Positions 19,258-29,110 of a stretch of DNA of 32,341 nucleotides are shown here, one piece after another. This DNA comes from Chara braunii (Eukaryota > Streptophyta > Charophyceae > Charales > Characeae), in NCBI GenBank assembly GCA_003427395.1, contig BFEA01000292.1:1053201-1085541 (forward strand), given 5' to 3'. Within the stretch, counting starts at the first letter, position 1. Each line of letters begins with the position of its first letter. The position numbers and the translations under genes were made by a program. The notes beneath the pieces are model-generated. The model was not told where the DNA came from and ran no database searches. It saw only the letters and a list, made by a program, of their open reading frames with translations.

Positions 19258-19740
19258 GGGAACGGTCCCCGCTCCAACCCGCCCTCCCCCCCACAAATCG
19301 GTGTAATCCCGATAGCGGGATTTTCAGGTGTTTTGGGGGCGGGAACTGCAAAAAACGGCGGAAAGAACAGCAGCGTGGAGAGACGGACACGTGGCGAAAA
19401 GAAGAGGATCGGCACGACTTGCGCCAAGGCCAAGGCCGCCGCACGCTCGCACGCCCACGCTGCCCCGCCCCGCCCCACTCCGCTCCCGGATTATATTTTA
19501 TTAAGATCCGAGAGTGCAGCTGCCAGGGTTTGAACCTGGCGAGCTGCTGCTCATGCACGTGCGGAGCCCTACAGAAGCATCTGGATGGCTGATCAAGATC
19601 TCAGTCCACCCTAACATTTTCTTTTGGCAGTGGCATCAAGCCAGCTGCACCTTCAAGGCCAAGATCCTGTGGATCTTGGTAGTGCTCTGCTCTTGGTCAC
19701 CCAAGAGCTCGGTATCACTGGCACCATCCTACCACTAACC
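19258..19740 (+). other. retroelement leader-like DNA with an inserted tRNA-like T arm
   Basis: Non-coding GC-rich sequence follows the primer binding site. On the minus strand near 19517-19545, GCCAGG-TTCAAAC-CCTGGC is a perfect six-base T-arm hairpin with a B box. Beside it GAGCAGCAGCTC could be a long variable arm, but the 5' half is not tRNA-like. Open frames at 18943-19592 are not recognised. Confidence 0.45.
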
Positions 19741-20060
19741 CTTTCTCCCCCCCCCTCCCCATCATCTAATCATCTTTTCTCCCTCCCCTGCCACTACTCT
19801 GTGCTCCTACCTCCCTCTCCACTCATCTTCCAAAACTTTTTTTTCTCCTCTCCTCCCCACTCACCATCTCCCACTAATCTCATCTACTCCTCTCCACCTT
19901 TTCCATATCCTTCTCTCCCATTCTACCACCCTCCTCTCCTCCTTCCCTCCCCCAACTACAACCCCATCATCTCCCCCATATCCCACTTTACTTTTTCTTT
20001 CTCTTCTCACCTATTTCTCTCTTTCTTCATCACTTTTTTTTTTTTTTTTTTTCCCTTCAA
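19741..20060. repeat. pyrimidine-rich low-complexity DNA ending in a T run
   Basis: Almost pure C/T with CTCCCC and TTTCTC words, ending in about 22 T. Pro/Ser/Phe-rich translations are compositional. Confidence 0.8.
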
Positions 20061-20271
20061 ACAAATTTATAAACCCGGAAAACGGGCCCGGTGTCCCTTA
20101 CATGAACGCTGTGGTCACCCAGGGTTGAGAAGGGCACTCCTGGCCAATCCCATCCCTAACCAACATCATCCACCCTCTGAGACCCGGGCTAAAAGAGAAT
20201 CCAAAAGAAACCAAGAAGACAAAGTCACCTTTTTCCGAAGTATCACCTAGGTATTAAAGCAGATTGAACTG

Positions 20272-20593
20272 CCATTTCGTCAAAATTGACTTTTTTTTTT
20301 TTTTGAATGAAATTGAAACTGAGTTTTTTGGCCGAAAACTCGTCAAAATTTGCTCTTCCTGAGGTTCCAGCGTTTTACAAACGCTGGACCCCCTGGCTGT
20401 ACATGGACCTAGCTTGAGACCAGGTACCTCCAGGCAGGACTGCCTGGAGGTACCTGGTCTCAAGCTAGGTCCATGTACAGCCAGGGGGTAAAACGCTGGA
20501 CCCTCAGGAACAACAAATTTTGACGAGTTTTCGGCCAAAAAACTCAGTTTCAATTTCGTTCAAAAAATAAAAAATGTCCATTTGACGAAATGG
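20272..20593. mobile_element. 322-bp near-perfect palindrome (foldback element)
   Basis: The outer ends are CCATTTCGTCAAA and its complement TTTGACGAAATGG. The arms meet at CAGGCAG-GA-CTGCCTG (20431-20446), leaving a 2-base loop. Pairing is almost perfect from the centre out to about 20355/20515 and imperfect in the A/T-rich outer parts. The left arm carries about 11 extra bases. No reading frame of interest, and no convincing target duplication beside the ends. It fits a foldback MITE. Any transcript would form a long hairpin suited to Dicer-type processing. Confidence 0.85.
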
Positions 20594-20977
20594 TCGTTAT
20601 TGCATCAAATTCTACCAAACCCGTTCCATGTAACTGTCTCAACTATACAATGTAGAGATACCCTGCACTCTACAGCCCATGCTCCATTCTATCTACAACG
20701 TATTTTACATCCCACCTCATTCATCTATCAATACGTATTCGAAAATTAGTGTGAAGTTCTAGTCTGTTTGAGTTTTAGAGGTTCATAACCAAGTCCAAAC
20801 AATTCTCAAAGAAAAAAATCTGGAAAAACCAAGGTGGGAGGAGTTCCCACTGGCAAGGCAACTACACACAACCCCTGGAAAGATTCACATTTGACCCTAA
20901 ACCATTTGATTGCTTTGCTGGTGCATCCTTTCTTCTAGACACGAAGTTCCCATTCCACTGATATTGTCAATTTGATG
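20594..20977. other. no gene; probable 3' trailer of the LINE or flank
   Basis: AT-rich sequence without recognised features. The minus-strand LINE ends somewhere here or at the palindrome. No terminal poly(A), which would be poly(T) on this strand, is obvious. Confidence 0.4.
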
Positions 20978-21163
20978 TTATATTTGACCTTCGCTCTGAT
21001 CATGGGGGGGGGTGAGTTGTTCCCCTCTTCGGACAACCGAATTTCGCAGGTTCCACAACGTCATTAGGATGGCCTCACGAATTGTCTCTTCTGCATGAGA
21101 GCAACTGAGCACGGATGGCCGTTGTCCGCGACCACCAGTCCCAGAAGGGTCTAGTAAGGTCAC
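20978..21163 (-). pseudogene. LINE ORF2, extreme C-terminus in a shifted frame
   Basis: The frame contains EETIREAILMTLWNLRNSVV followed by RRGEQLTP, the kind of Trp/Arg-rich tail that follows the zinc finger in plant LINE ORF2. It overlaps the zinc-finger frame, so a frameshift lies near 21130. Confidence 0.6.
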
Positions 21164-21281
21164 ATTGCAACAGAAAATGTTGAAAATCTTTCATTCGTGT
21201 TCCCGGACAAATGTCACATAATGGCCCAGCTTTCGCAGTCCTTCGTGCACACCAGGTAGCCACTGGCAATGCCAGATACAT
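21075..21281 (-). pseudogene. LINE ORF2, C-terminal zinc finger
   Basis: CDICPGTRMKDFQHFLLQC supplies C22, C25, H35 and C40 (CX2CX9HX4C), the reverse-transcriptase-associated zinc finger (zf-RVT) of plant L1-type LINEs, followed by the usual FWDWW. It is thought to help bind the template RNA or target. The frame differs from the preceding ORF2 piece, which stops at 21335. Confidence 0.75.
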
Positions 21282-21334
21282 CGATAACCATAAAATCTTG
21301 TCTGTTTACTGTTGGTCAGTTCCATGAGTTGTTT

Positions 21335-22315
21335 TTAAAAAAACGGAAGTATTCTCATAAGTCTCGGCAGAGAGTCTTCCGAGTCAATCCATCCCGTCGC
21401 CATCCACCTTCGGGCCACCACCCAGTTCACATCGACCGTTGGTCGGGCCATCTGATATCCCAGTTTGGTAGTATAGTCATATAGATAAATCAGGTTGTCT
21501 GGGCGACAGGGATACTGCCATGCCCAGTCTCTGGGGTCGACCGACAAATTGAAGGACGGAGTCTGCAAGCAAAAAGGTTGGTAACTGTTTTCTTGTTCGA
21601 TGATACATACTGGCTGCAACTGTTCGGGAGAAGGCAAGGGGATTGTAATTTCTGCGTACTGCAACGGTTCTCCCAGTGTAAATGTCTCTGCCTTAACTTC
21701 CCAACATGAATACAAAACATCGGTCACTTCTGCATAAGTCTCTTTTCTCCAAACATATCGCGACATTGCTTGTCCATCCTGTTTGTACCACATACCATCT
21801 TTAACCTTCAATCCCCTTTGTAACATGTATACCCAAGCTGGCAACACTGCATCTTGCAATTGCTGGAGATGTTGTTGCTGTCTCCACAGACCAGTCAATC
21901 TTGGTGACAACATCTCAAAGGTTTTCCAATCCAGAGAGTTAACATCCCACAGATCAGCAAGGGTACTTATTCCTCTACTCATCCATGCATTCCCAAATTC
22001 CCCAGGTCCAAAACATGCAAACGGTTGTCTAGCAGAAGTCAAGATATAAGGATTGTTAAAAAGAGGTTGGGTCAGCAATCGTTTAAAAATCATAGGAGGA
22101 GGCTGTAAACTCGGACAAACAATTTTCCAGGCTTTCAGAATGGTAGCCCACACTCCCGGCGGCAACTGGTTACGAAGATATTCTGGAAAAAGAAAAGCTA
22201 ACAAAAAACAACGTACTTCTAACCAATCCAAAATGGAAAAAAGTGCAAATTCAGTCTGTTGTCGCCAAGGAGTATGCGGCGATTCAAAGATTGCCCATGA
22301 CACCCATCTTGCCAA
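21335..22315 (-). pseudogene. LINE ORF2, region between reverse transcriptase and zinc finger
   Basis: A 326-codon frame starting MARWVSWAIFESPHTPW, with many Trp residues and WQYPCRPDNLIYLYDYTTKL near its end. This is the conserved but enzymatically undefined C-terminal region of plant LINE ORF2. The lead-in, KPKRNGGLSILDPKTQ, lies in a different frame at about 22320-22375 after an in-frame TAG, so at least one frameshift separates it from the reverse transcriptase. Confidence 0.75.
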
Positions 22316-22400
22316 AGAGTAGTAATCTGAGTCTTCGGGTCCAGAATAGAGAGGCCTCCATTACGTTTTGGTTTTATAACAGTCTGCTAGGCAACCTTTG

Positions 22401-23318
22401 TCAAGAAGTTATCGTCATTGATCCCTCTTTCCATAAATAGTGAGACACCAAGTGTTTCACCATTTGGAGAGAAGGGGGATCCAACTGGAAAAGAGACTGT
22501 CTGTACCATAGTGTTGACAAAACCACATTGTTGATAACTATAGCTCTCCCGAACAAACTAGTACCTTTGTGTGCAGTCCACGGCAGCATCGCCGTGCGTT
22601 GTCGGTGAAGTGATTGCGACGAATCATTCACCAGATCAAATGATAGACAATGTCCTAACAAACGTTCGTGTTCCGATGGGACAACTACTCGGAGGCCCCA
22701 ATGGTAAGGAGGTTGTGATCCCGGGGGTATCAAAATAGAAGATTTCGACCAATTAACCGCCACTTGAGACAAAAAACAAAAAAACTGAATCGTTTCTCTT
22801 AAGGCAAAAAAGGCATGATCAGACAACGGGGTAAACATGACAGAGTCATCAGCGAAGGATTCCGATTTCAGCATCGTTCCTGAAGGGAGCAACACTCCTG
22901 GGATATCAGGGTTAGCCCGTATGAGGATGTGCAGGATTTCAACGTAGAAAATGTACAGATAAAGTGCTAGAGGGCATCCTTGCGTTACTGATCGATGTAG
23001 CTGGATTGGGGTACACAACACCCCGTTGACACAAATTTGCGATGTGGCATTTAACAGAAGACTCGATACCGCATGTTTAAACTTGGGGCCAAACCCAAAA
23101 GCTGTCAACACAGCCTGCAAAAACTCCCAACCCACTCGGTCATAGGCTTTCTCAAGGTCAAGCAATATAACCGCCACACTGTCCCCACCTCTCATCACAT
23201 GTTCAACTATTTGTTCTACCAACATAACATTGTGAAGAGTCTGTCGTCCAGGGACAAAACCGGTTTGTGAGGGGTGTATGAGGGAAGATAGCACTTTTTG
23301 GAGTCTCATGGTGACCAC
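22401..23318 (-). pseudogene. LINE ORF2, reverse transcriptase
   Basis: A 305-codon frame with the core motifs in order: QTGFVPGRQT (residues 18-27), LLDLEKAYDRVGW with the motif A aspartate D54 and D60, VTQGCPLAL (111-119), and SFADDSVMF with the catalytic pair D157-D158. It copies the LINE RNA into DNA at the target nick. Just upstream, RPITLMS (about 23344-23365), a conserved entry motif, sits in another frame, so the 5' edge is frameshifted near a T/A run at 23325. The motif after QGCPL reads ALYLYIFYV, where SPLLF is usual, a further sign of decay. Confidence 0.85.
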
Positions 23319-23348
23319 TTTGACAAATATTTTAAAAAAGCACAGACA

Positions 23349-23855
23349 TCAATGTGATCGGTCTATACTTCTTAATGTCAGTGTCAATTTCTTTCCCATT
23401 TTTGCCCAAACTTCATGATTGAATTGATTAAGCAACTGTTGTTCTTTGTGTTGGGCCTGCGATGCCAACTGACTCTCATAGAATAAATATATATTAGTTA
23501 CAATAACACCTGTGGCTGTGGCTAAGTGTGCCTGTTCATCAAAAGGATGTCTCATAGCCAGAATCAAACGTGGTTGGATGGGCGGACGATGGCTGGCAAA
23601 GAAGGAGGCGGTCATACGGTCTCCTCGGACTAACCAACTGACACGCTTGTTATGTGTCATTGTCCTCATTGTTTGTTGGACCTGAAAGGTCCATCGTTGT
23701 TGTAGATAGTCCATACGATTCATGAAAACTTGCTCGTCAACGCCTGAATTGGTTGAGAGGTGCATAAGATCCTGCATCTCATCATTGATTCTTTGCAGCT
23801 CATTGTGATTTGTGACCAGTATCATTCTTTTAATCAACATTCCCCTCTGCAGCAC
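23349..23855 (-). pseudogene. LINE ORF2, linker between endonuclease and reverse transcriptase
   Basis: A 168-codon frame rich in Gln and Met. KRVSWLVRGDRMTASFFASH matches the conserved W..GDxNTxFFH-type motif of this linker, with Asn replaced by Met. It ends in a shifted frame just before the RPITLMS motif. Confidence 0.65.
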
Positions 23856-24077
23856 AACGCGCTGACCTCCAACATACTAGTCAACTACGGAGGGAAACAA
23901 GTGTTTAAAGGTGCGCCATTTTGGCTAAAATTCATACAAAAACTCAGCAAATTGTTGAGTTGACACTACCGAATCTGGCAAGGATTTTCTGTCATGGCCA
24001 AATCGGGTAGAAAAACGAAGAAAACATTTAAAAAATAACGGTCTGTGATATGATCCCACAAACGACACTACAAAACA

Positions 24078-24749
24078 TCACGATAACCTAGGAATCAGAG
24101 CATCCGCCGCAAAAAAGAGATCTAACCGACTGCGAGGTATGTACTGGTGATGAACAGCCCCTGCTGCAAAGAAGGTAAATCCTTTATCAAAGGGATGCAA
24201 GATTCTAAAAAAATCAGAAAAACCATCAAGGAAGGAAAAATCTAATAGTTGCAGTGCATCAGCTCCCAACGGTCCCACCCTAAGCGAATCCATCCCAGGC
24301 ACCAATGTAGTATTCCAGTCTCCACCCAAAATAAGGTTTTCCACATGTGGGATTAACCAGGGTGATGATTTGAACAAATCAACCCTTTCTGGCTGAAAGG
24401 TCGGCGCAAACATGTTAAAAACTGCCCACTGTTCGTGAAAAAACTCAAATCGGACCCATGCCCACCTCCCAAACGGATCACATCTGTAATCCGTGATGCA
24501 GAAAGGCGTGTGTATGGAAAACAAAATCGCCACCCCACCTCGAGTGCCCCGGGCCGGAGCCCAAAATTGCTCTACCAACCACCAACCCTATTGCTCAGTA
24601 ATCGCTGCATCATCCAACTTTGTCTCTTGTAAAAGTATTATCTGTACCCCTTTGTTGCGAGCCAAAGTCTTAATCAACGATCTTTTAACGACCACCCGTC
24701 TCGACCCCAGGCCTCGGACATTCCATGACACTATTCGTATTGAATCCAT
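24078..24749 (-). pseudogene. LINE ORF2 start: apurinic-type endonuclease
   Basis: ORF2 begins MDSIRIVSWNVRGLGSRRVV at 24749, the typical start of plant LINE endonucleases, and continues LLQETKL. An in-frame TAG (24590-24588) then interrupts it. Reading resumes with GGVAIL, then LILGGDWNTTL with the active-site D and N, then SRLDLFFAADAL (SxLDxxF motif), before a TGA at 24080-24078. Beyond this TGA, YHRPLFF at about 24035 carries the last catalytic motif; normally it is DH, here YH. The enzyme nicks target DNA to prime reverse transcription. It overlaps the end of ORF1 in another frame. Confidence 0.85.
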
Positions 24750-25083
24750 AGGCATTTACATCATTGTCGAGTCCGAGCATGAGGAATTCGTTTGAGAAGA
24801 TACTTCTGTGCGAAGGGACATATGCATCAACTTGAGACAACAAGGTTGTCGTCCAACAATTATAAATTTGTGTGTCAATAGCGGTCTGTCCCGCTGGGTT
24901 TTTTAACAACTGCAACGAAATCCACCTGAGGTCTGACAGTGGACGCTGTCCTTTCCCCGGTGGGTCAGCAATGATGTCCAAAAAGGGAAAACACAAAATG
25001 TCAGTCCGACCTTGATCATTGGTCGGTGTCAGACGCACCCAGTCCATTGTCGGGTAAGAACAAACCCGGTACATAGGTTTCAA
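24685..25083 (-). pseudogene. LINE ORF1, C-terminal continuation
   Basis: This 132-codon frame is in phase with the ORF1 frame upstream, separated only by a TAG (25167-25165) and a TGA near 25090. It runs to 24685 and so overlaps the ORF2 start by about 65 bases in another frame. No domain is recognised. It may be the true ORF1 C-terminus with two stops, or between-ORF spacer that happens to be open. Confidence 0.45.
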
Positions 25084-25164
25084 TCATTTCCCAACTTCCA
25101 TCAGTACCGGGTGTTCTGTAGGTTCTGTGTGCAGTTCAAAGTGCGGTAGGAACAGATGCCCTTG

Positions 25165-26046
25165 CTATGAGTAAGCGGCCATGAGGTGGAGGTCTCCGTC
25201 CATAGCACAAAAAAACAACGGGATCACCACCCATGGCTGTCCAGCAGCCAGTGCTTCACGAATGAAGTCAGGGAGTGTATCAACTCTCTGTGGCTGTTCA
25301 GTGGATGCGTCCACAGTCTTACCCTTTTCAACATCCCTCCATTGTTGGTCTTCTTGATCCATCAAGTCCGCCCAAGAAACCATTTTCCCATCTAATTTGC
25401 GTGTGTCACGGTCGTACGATTTTACCACAGGGTGCTTCGGTCCTCCCGTTAGTATTTTCTGTCTCTGTACTGCCTGGGATGTTTTTGCCAATGGCATAGG
25501 TTCTTCAGCCCCCAGGTAGGGAGCCAGAGGATGATGTTCGTCAATAATTTTTTTGTCGTTCTGAGAATGTGTGGTGGACATTGCAGTTGTAGACACGAAG
25601 ATCGACATCGACGGTCCTACAGAAGATGTTCCCACTTGCACACCTGTAGGCTGCAAACCCACATGTATCGGTGCAGCAGGAGTAGTAGTGACAGCGAGTG
25701 TTGTTCGTAGGGGCACAAGCTGTGTCAATGCTATTGTGACTGGAACTGCAACCGTCACTTTGGGAACAACTGCAGTTGTTGCCTGGGACTGTGTGACTAT
25801 TGTCAATGCTATTGTGACTGGAACTGCAACCGTCACTGTGGGAACAACTGCAGTTGTAGCGTGGGACTGTATGACTGTTGGGGTAGCGACCACTGTCGTC
25901 ACAGGATGGACAGATGACCCCGGCTGTTTAGTGCAAGATGAAGAGGAGGCCCCCACCTTTCTGTTGGGACAATTTAGAGCACCCGATTGGTGACCATACC
26001 ATCGACATTCTTGACACCACGGCGTATCCTGAGTGGCAACATCCAC
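25165..26046 (-). pseudogene. LINE ORF1, CCHC knuckle and Thr/Val-rich region
   Basis: Near the N-terminus CQECRWYGHQSGALNC gives a CCHC zinc knuckle (C11, C14, H19, C26; CX2CX4HX6C), usual in plant LINE ORF1, which binds the element RNA. A long Thr/Val/Ala-rich low-complexity region follows. It includes a 26-residue tandem duplication (78 bp, plus-strand 25724-25879) with only a handful of differences, then a charged end. A TGA lies just upstream of the frame near 26055 (FWSPQG, stop, HIVDVATQ), so the real protein started further upstream. Confidence 0.75.
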
Positions 26047-26436
26047 GATGTGTCAACCTTGAGGGGACCAAAATTTCAATTTTTTGGTCACCCTGGAACG
26101 TGCTCGCGGGTGAAGGTCGAATCTGCGATTTACTAATCTCGGTGCAACTTTATTCTGCTATGGCGAATATGATTTAATCACCTGTCCAAACTCTCTTTTA
26201 ATCGTGGCCTCAAGAAAGGGCATCGCCATAAACGACACTCTCAACACCCCGATCCAGAAGATCTGGGCCTGAAGATCTTCCCTGGCTTTTGCTTGTTCGG
26301 CCTGTGTTGCCCATGGTTTATACATTTATACAACACTTTGCATTTTTTTCCTCCCACCAAAACATTGTCCTCGTGTTGAAAAGTGTTAATCAACCAATCA
26401 CGAAGCACGTGGTTAACTGCCAAGTAAGAAATCATG

Positions 26437-26793
26437 TTAGGTTCTTAATCGAATACGACCAAGTTGTCCCCTCAACATGGCCGGATCCCAACCTGATTCC
26501 ACCAATCTCATCCAATATTCCTTCACTCCAAATGAAACGTCATTTCCCAAACCCTGAAATATCACTAACACCCCATGCCTTCGCAGGTATTCCACAGTAA
26601 CCCCGAAAGCTCTTTCGTCAATATCAACAACAATGGTGCTATTTGGTTCATCACGGGTGGTAGCGATGTATCTATCAGCCATATCTGGTTCTTCTTGCCC
26701 GGTCAAGAAACACCTCCGGACCATGTTGCAAAGTTCGTTGTGCTGAGGATCCATTTGTAACAAGAAAACTACAGTTATCTTGTCAAGACCCAC
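26437..26793 (-). pseudogene. LINE ORF1, N-terminal part
   Basis: A 118-codon frame, MGLDKITVVFLLQMDPQHNE onward, with IVVDIDERAFGVTVEYLRRH, lying before the knuckle part of ORF1. By position it corresponds to the N-terminal RNA-binding part of plant ORF1 (often a DUF4283-type domain), but I see no diagnostic motif. The stretch to the next part (26435-26050) needs at least two frame changes; a piece reading WLINTFQHEDNVLVGGKKCK lies there. Confidence 0.5.
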
Positions 26794-26880
26794 AAGTATC
26801 CTAATTCGGCAATCAAGTAACAGGGACGTAATGGAAGAAAGAGAAAAAGACGATTTGAATTCAACAAAGACAAACAGATG

Positions 26881-27462
26881 ATCGAGGGAAAGTAATGATC
26901 ATTCAACAAAAATACGTTTCTACTTACAGCACAGTTTCAGAGACAAACGTAGAAAAAGTGGTTAAGGTTCCCAAGCAAATTTTTTTACCGAAAAGGGAAC
27001 AAAAGTTAGTAACACCTGTCAAAAACGCTCACGAGGTCTTTCACAAGTGATAGAAAAACTAAAAAAAGAAAAACTGAAAAGAAAGAAATAGGCTAACAAT
27101 CGGTATGGAGATGTGATTCACCTAATCAGAAGAGAGGGAAAAAAACCCACCTCATTCAAAAGGCACGCCACTCCAGAGCACAGCGATGACACCACTTCAA
27201 AGCACAACAATACACATCATTCCCAAGGTTATCACCATCTTTTTGCAGACTTCGAAAACGAGCAAGCCGCGAACAGGCCGTAGTCCAGAAATCCCTACAG
27301 CTTTCCCGCATTCTTCAACTGTGTGATGAAGGGAAAGTAGACGTTTGTACTCACAGCAGAATTTCAAAGGTGAACGTAGAAAAAGTGATTAAGGCTCCCA
27401 AGCAGAAATTCGCACCGATCAGAAAGGGGAAAATAAGTTAGTAACATCCGTCAAAAGCGCAC

Positions 27463-27541
<79 letters not shown>

Positions 27542-27760
27542 AAGGCTGACGAAACCACGCCACTCCACAGTACCGCGACCACACCACTCCAAAGCACAGC
27601 AGTAGTGTCATCCCCAGAGGCATCACCATGTTATTGCAGACTTCAAAAACGAGCAGGTTGCGGAAAGCAAAAATATCACTATCTTATTACAGTCTTCTAA
27701 GACGAGCAAGCAACAGACGCCCTGGGTCCATAGGCTCCTTCGGTATTCCCGTAGTCTTCA
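26881..27760 (-). repeat. two tandem monomers of about 427 bp in the LINE 5' region
   Basis: ACGTTTSTACTYACAGCA starts at 26914 and again at 27341. Both copies continue with AACGTAGAAAAAGTG, TTAGTAACAYCYGTCAAAA, a CACGCCACTCC segment, CACCACTYCAAAGCACA and GCAGACTTCRAAAACGAGCA in the same order. They lie upstream of ORF1, like the tandem promoter monomers of some animal L1 elements. The second monomer has part of its A-rich middle replaced by a pure A run. Confidence 0.8.
27466..27539. repeat. A homopolymer, 74 bases
   Basis: It lies inside the second monomer at the place where the first has an A-rich stretch (about 27048-27090). It therefore looks like an expanded internal tract, though a plus-strand retroposon tail is an alternative. 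Length may be unreliable in assembly. Confidence 0.85.
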
Positions 27761-27779
27761 AACCGCGACAGAGATCCAG

Positions 27780-28090
27780 GGAAGCCCTAAAAGAACCCAA
27801 TGAGGTCGCACAACCTGTTTGTGTACACGAAGCAACAACGTTGTCACTCCGTCGCCCTAATCCATGTTCCCCAATCCATCACTCCACGCCACCCACTCCG
27901 TCCTTATAAGGGCGTGAAAGATGATAGTCCGATCGTCGTGCAAGGGCTCATGCCTCAAGGAACCCAATGAGTTCCACTCCACAGTTTGTGCGCATGAAAC
28001 AACGACGTTATCACTCCGTCGCCTCAAACCCTGCTCCCCTATCAGTCGTTCCTCGCCAACCAAACCTCACCCACCAAACCGTGTCCACGA
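27780..28090 (-). repeat. tandem duplication of about 167 bp, LINE 5' end or flank
   Basis: AACCCAATGAG starts at 27794 and 27961. Both copies share GTTTGTGYRCAYGAARCAACRACGTT, broken here by differences, then ATCACTCCGTCGCC or GTCACTCCGTCGCC. The pair may be the outermost part of the LINE 5' region. Confidence 0.7.
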
Positions 28091-28169
28091 CAATCCCCTA
28101 TCCCCTCTACAACAGGTAAAAAAAAAACCCAACAGCAGTCTGCCAAATTTCAATAAAGTTTATATCTAC
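28091..28169. other. no feature seen
   Basis: Short AC-rich spacer between the 167-bp duplication and the CGCGAAC clusters. Confidence 0.4.
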
Positions 28170-28450
28170 GTAGCACCGTGTTCGCGAACAAGTGCCCAAA
28201 CCCCTTTGAACGCGAACATAAAAAATTAAAAAAAAAAAAAAAAAAAAAAGTTCTCAGAAAAGTCTGAAACACATATATGTTATGTAAAATAACAATACAA
28301 GCAACTTTTGCCTTGGAGTCATGTTTAAATTCGTAACCAATCATGAGCTAAAAAAATTATGTTCGCCCGAACATGTTCCCAAGCTGTTTGCGCGAACGCG
28401 TGAACACATTCGCGCGAACATGAAGGGGCGCGAACACGTTTGCCGTGATA
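28170..28450. repeat. two clusters of CGCGAAC-type motifs around A-rich DNA
   Basis: The left cluster (28170-28220) contains GTTCGCGAACA and GAACGCGAACATAA. The right cluster (28358-28445) contains TTATGTTCGCCCGAACATG, TTGCGCGAACGCGTGAACA, TTCGCGCGAACATG and GCGCGAACACG. The inner edges are inverted relative to each other (GAACATAA on the left, TTATGTTC on the right). A 20-base A run lies at about 28230. Such motif clusters can be subterminal transposase binding sites, but no transposase or clear termini are seen. Confidence 0.6.
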
Positions 28451-29110
28451 CGCAAGTTTATACGTGTGGTCAATTTCAGTACAATATTTGTTTCTTGTCC
28501 ACGTCAGCGTATGTAACAAACAAAGCCCAATAAACACAAGCATTTTTCCGTATCTATAACCAGGGGCAACCACCCCTGATTAGTTGGTAATATTATTATG
28601 ACACGACGCACGGATCCCGCCAATTGCCCACCCCCACGTATGACACTATCCCACCATAGCCAAATAGGATTGCCAACAAAAGACTAGGTAACGACAAAAG
28701 CACGATGATGCTTTCTTGAGACAACATCCGCCATAGCACCCAAGTGTCCGCCCACCCTATCGTCTTCGCCGCCCCAACGACCAGTTCTGGCTCAGCGCAA
28801 CTACTACCGCAGCAGCGCTAACGCGATCCCCTATCGCTCGTGCGTCGTGTGTGTTTATCGTCTCCTCTTTTCTTCTTCTTCTTCTTCTTCATCCCCCCCC
28901 CACCCAACTTCGAATTTTTCGTTTTTCTTATTTTCTCTTTCTCTTTGATTTAAATTTTCTCTTTTCCTCCAAAAAATTGAATCATCTTATTCCTTACTTC
29001 TTTTCTCATTTTCTGATTTATTTTTATTTTTATTTTATTTATTCTGAAAATTCGATTTTTTTTCTTGTAGCACCTCTATATCTTGCTAGGACTTAGTTTT
29101 TTTTGTTATC
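28451..29110. other. no recognised gene
   Basis: From 28870 the plus strand is T/C-rich. No primer binding site or clean LTR end was found here. Confidence 0.4.

Larger units (their letters stand above)
20978..28090 (-). mobile_element. L1-type plant LINE, decayed
   Basis: On the minus strand in order: a 5' region with tandem repeats (28090-26800), ORF1 with a CCHC knuckle (26793-24685), and ORF2 with endonuclease, linker, reverse transcriptase, C-terminal region and zinc finger (24749-20978). Such elements copy themselves by nicking DNA with the endonuclease and reverse transcribing their RNA at the nick. Both ORFs are interrupted by stops and frameshifts, so this copy is inactive. The 5' boundary is uncertain and the 3' end is not located. 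Confidence 0.85.

Noticed and set aside
18837-19592. Open frames of 251 and 196 codons on the plus strand
   Set aside because: They run through the LTR end, primer binding site and leader; composition is GC-biased and no gag motif is present.
19510-19600. Functional tRNA gene
   Set aside because: Only a T arm and possible variable arm are present; no matching acceptor stem, D arm or anticodon arm.
20020-20060. LINE poly(A) tail (as T run on the plus strand)
   Set aside because: It lies beyond the palindrome, about 900 bases from the end of ORF2, at the edge of pyrimidine-rich low-complexity DNA; a connection cannot be shown.
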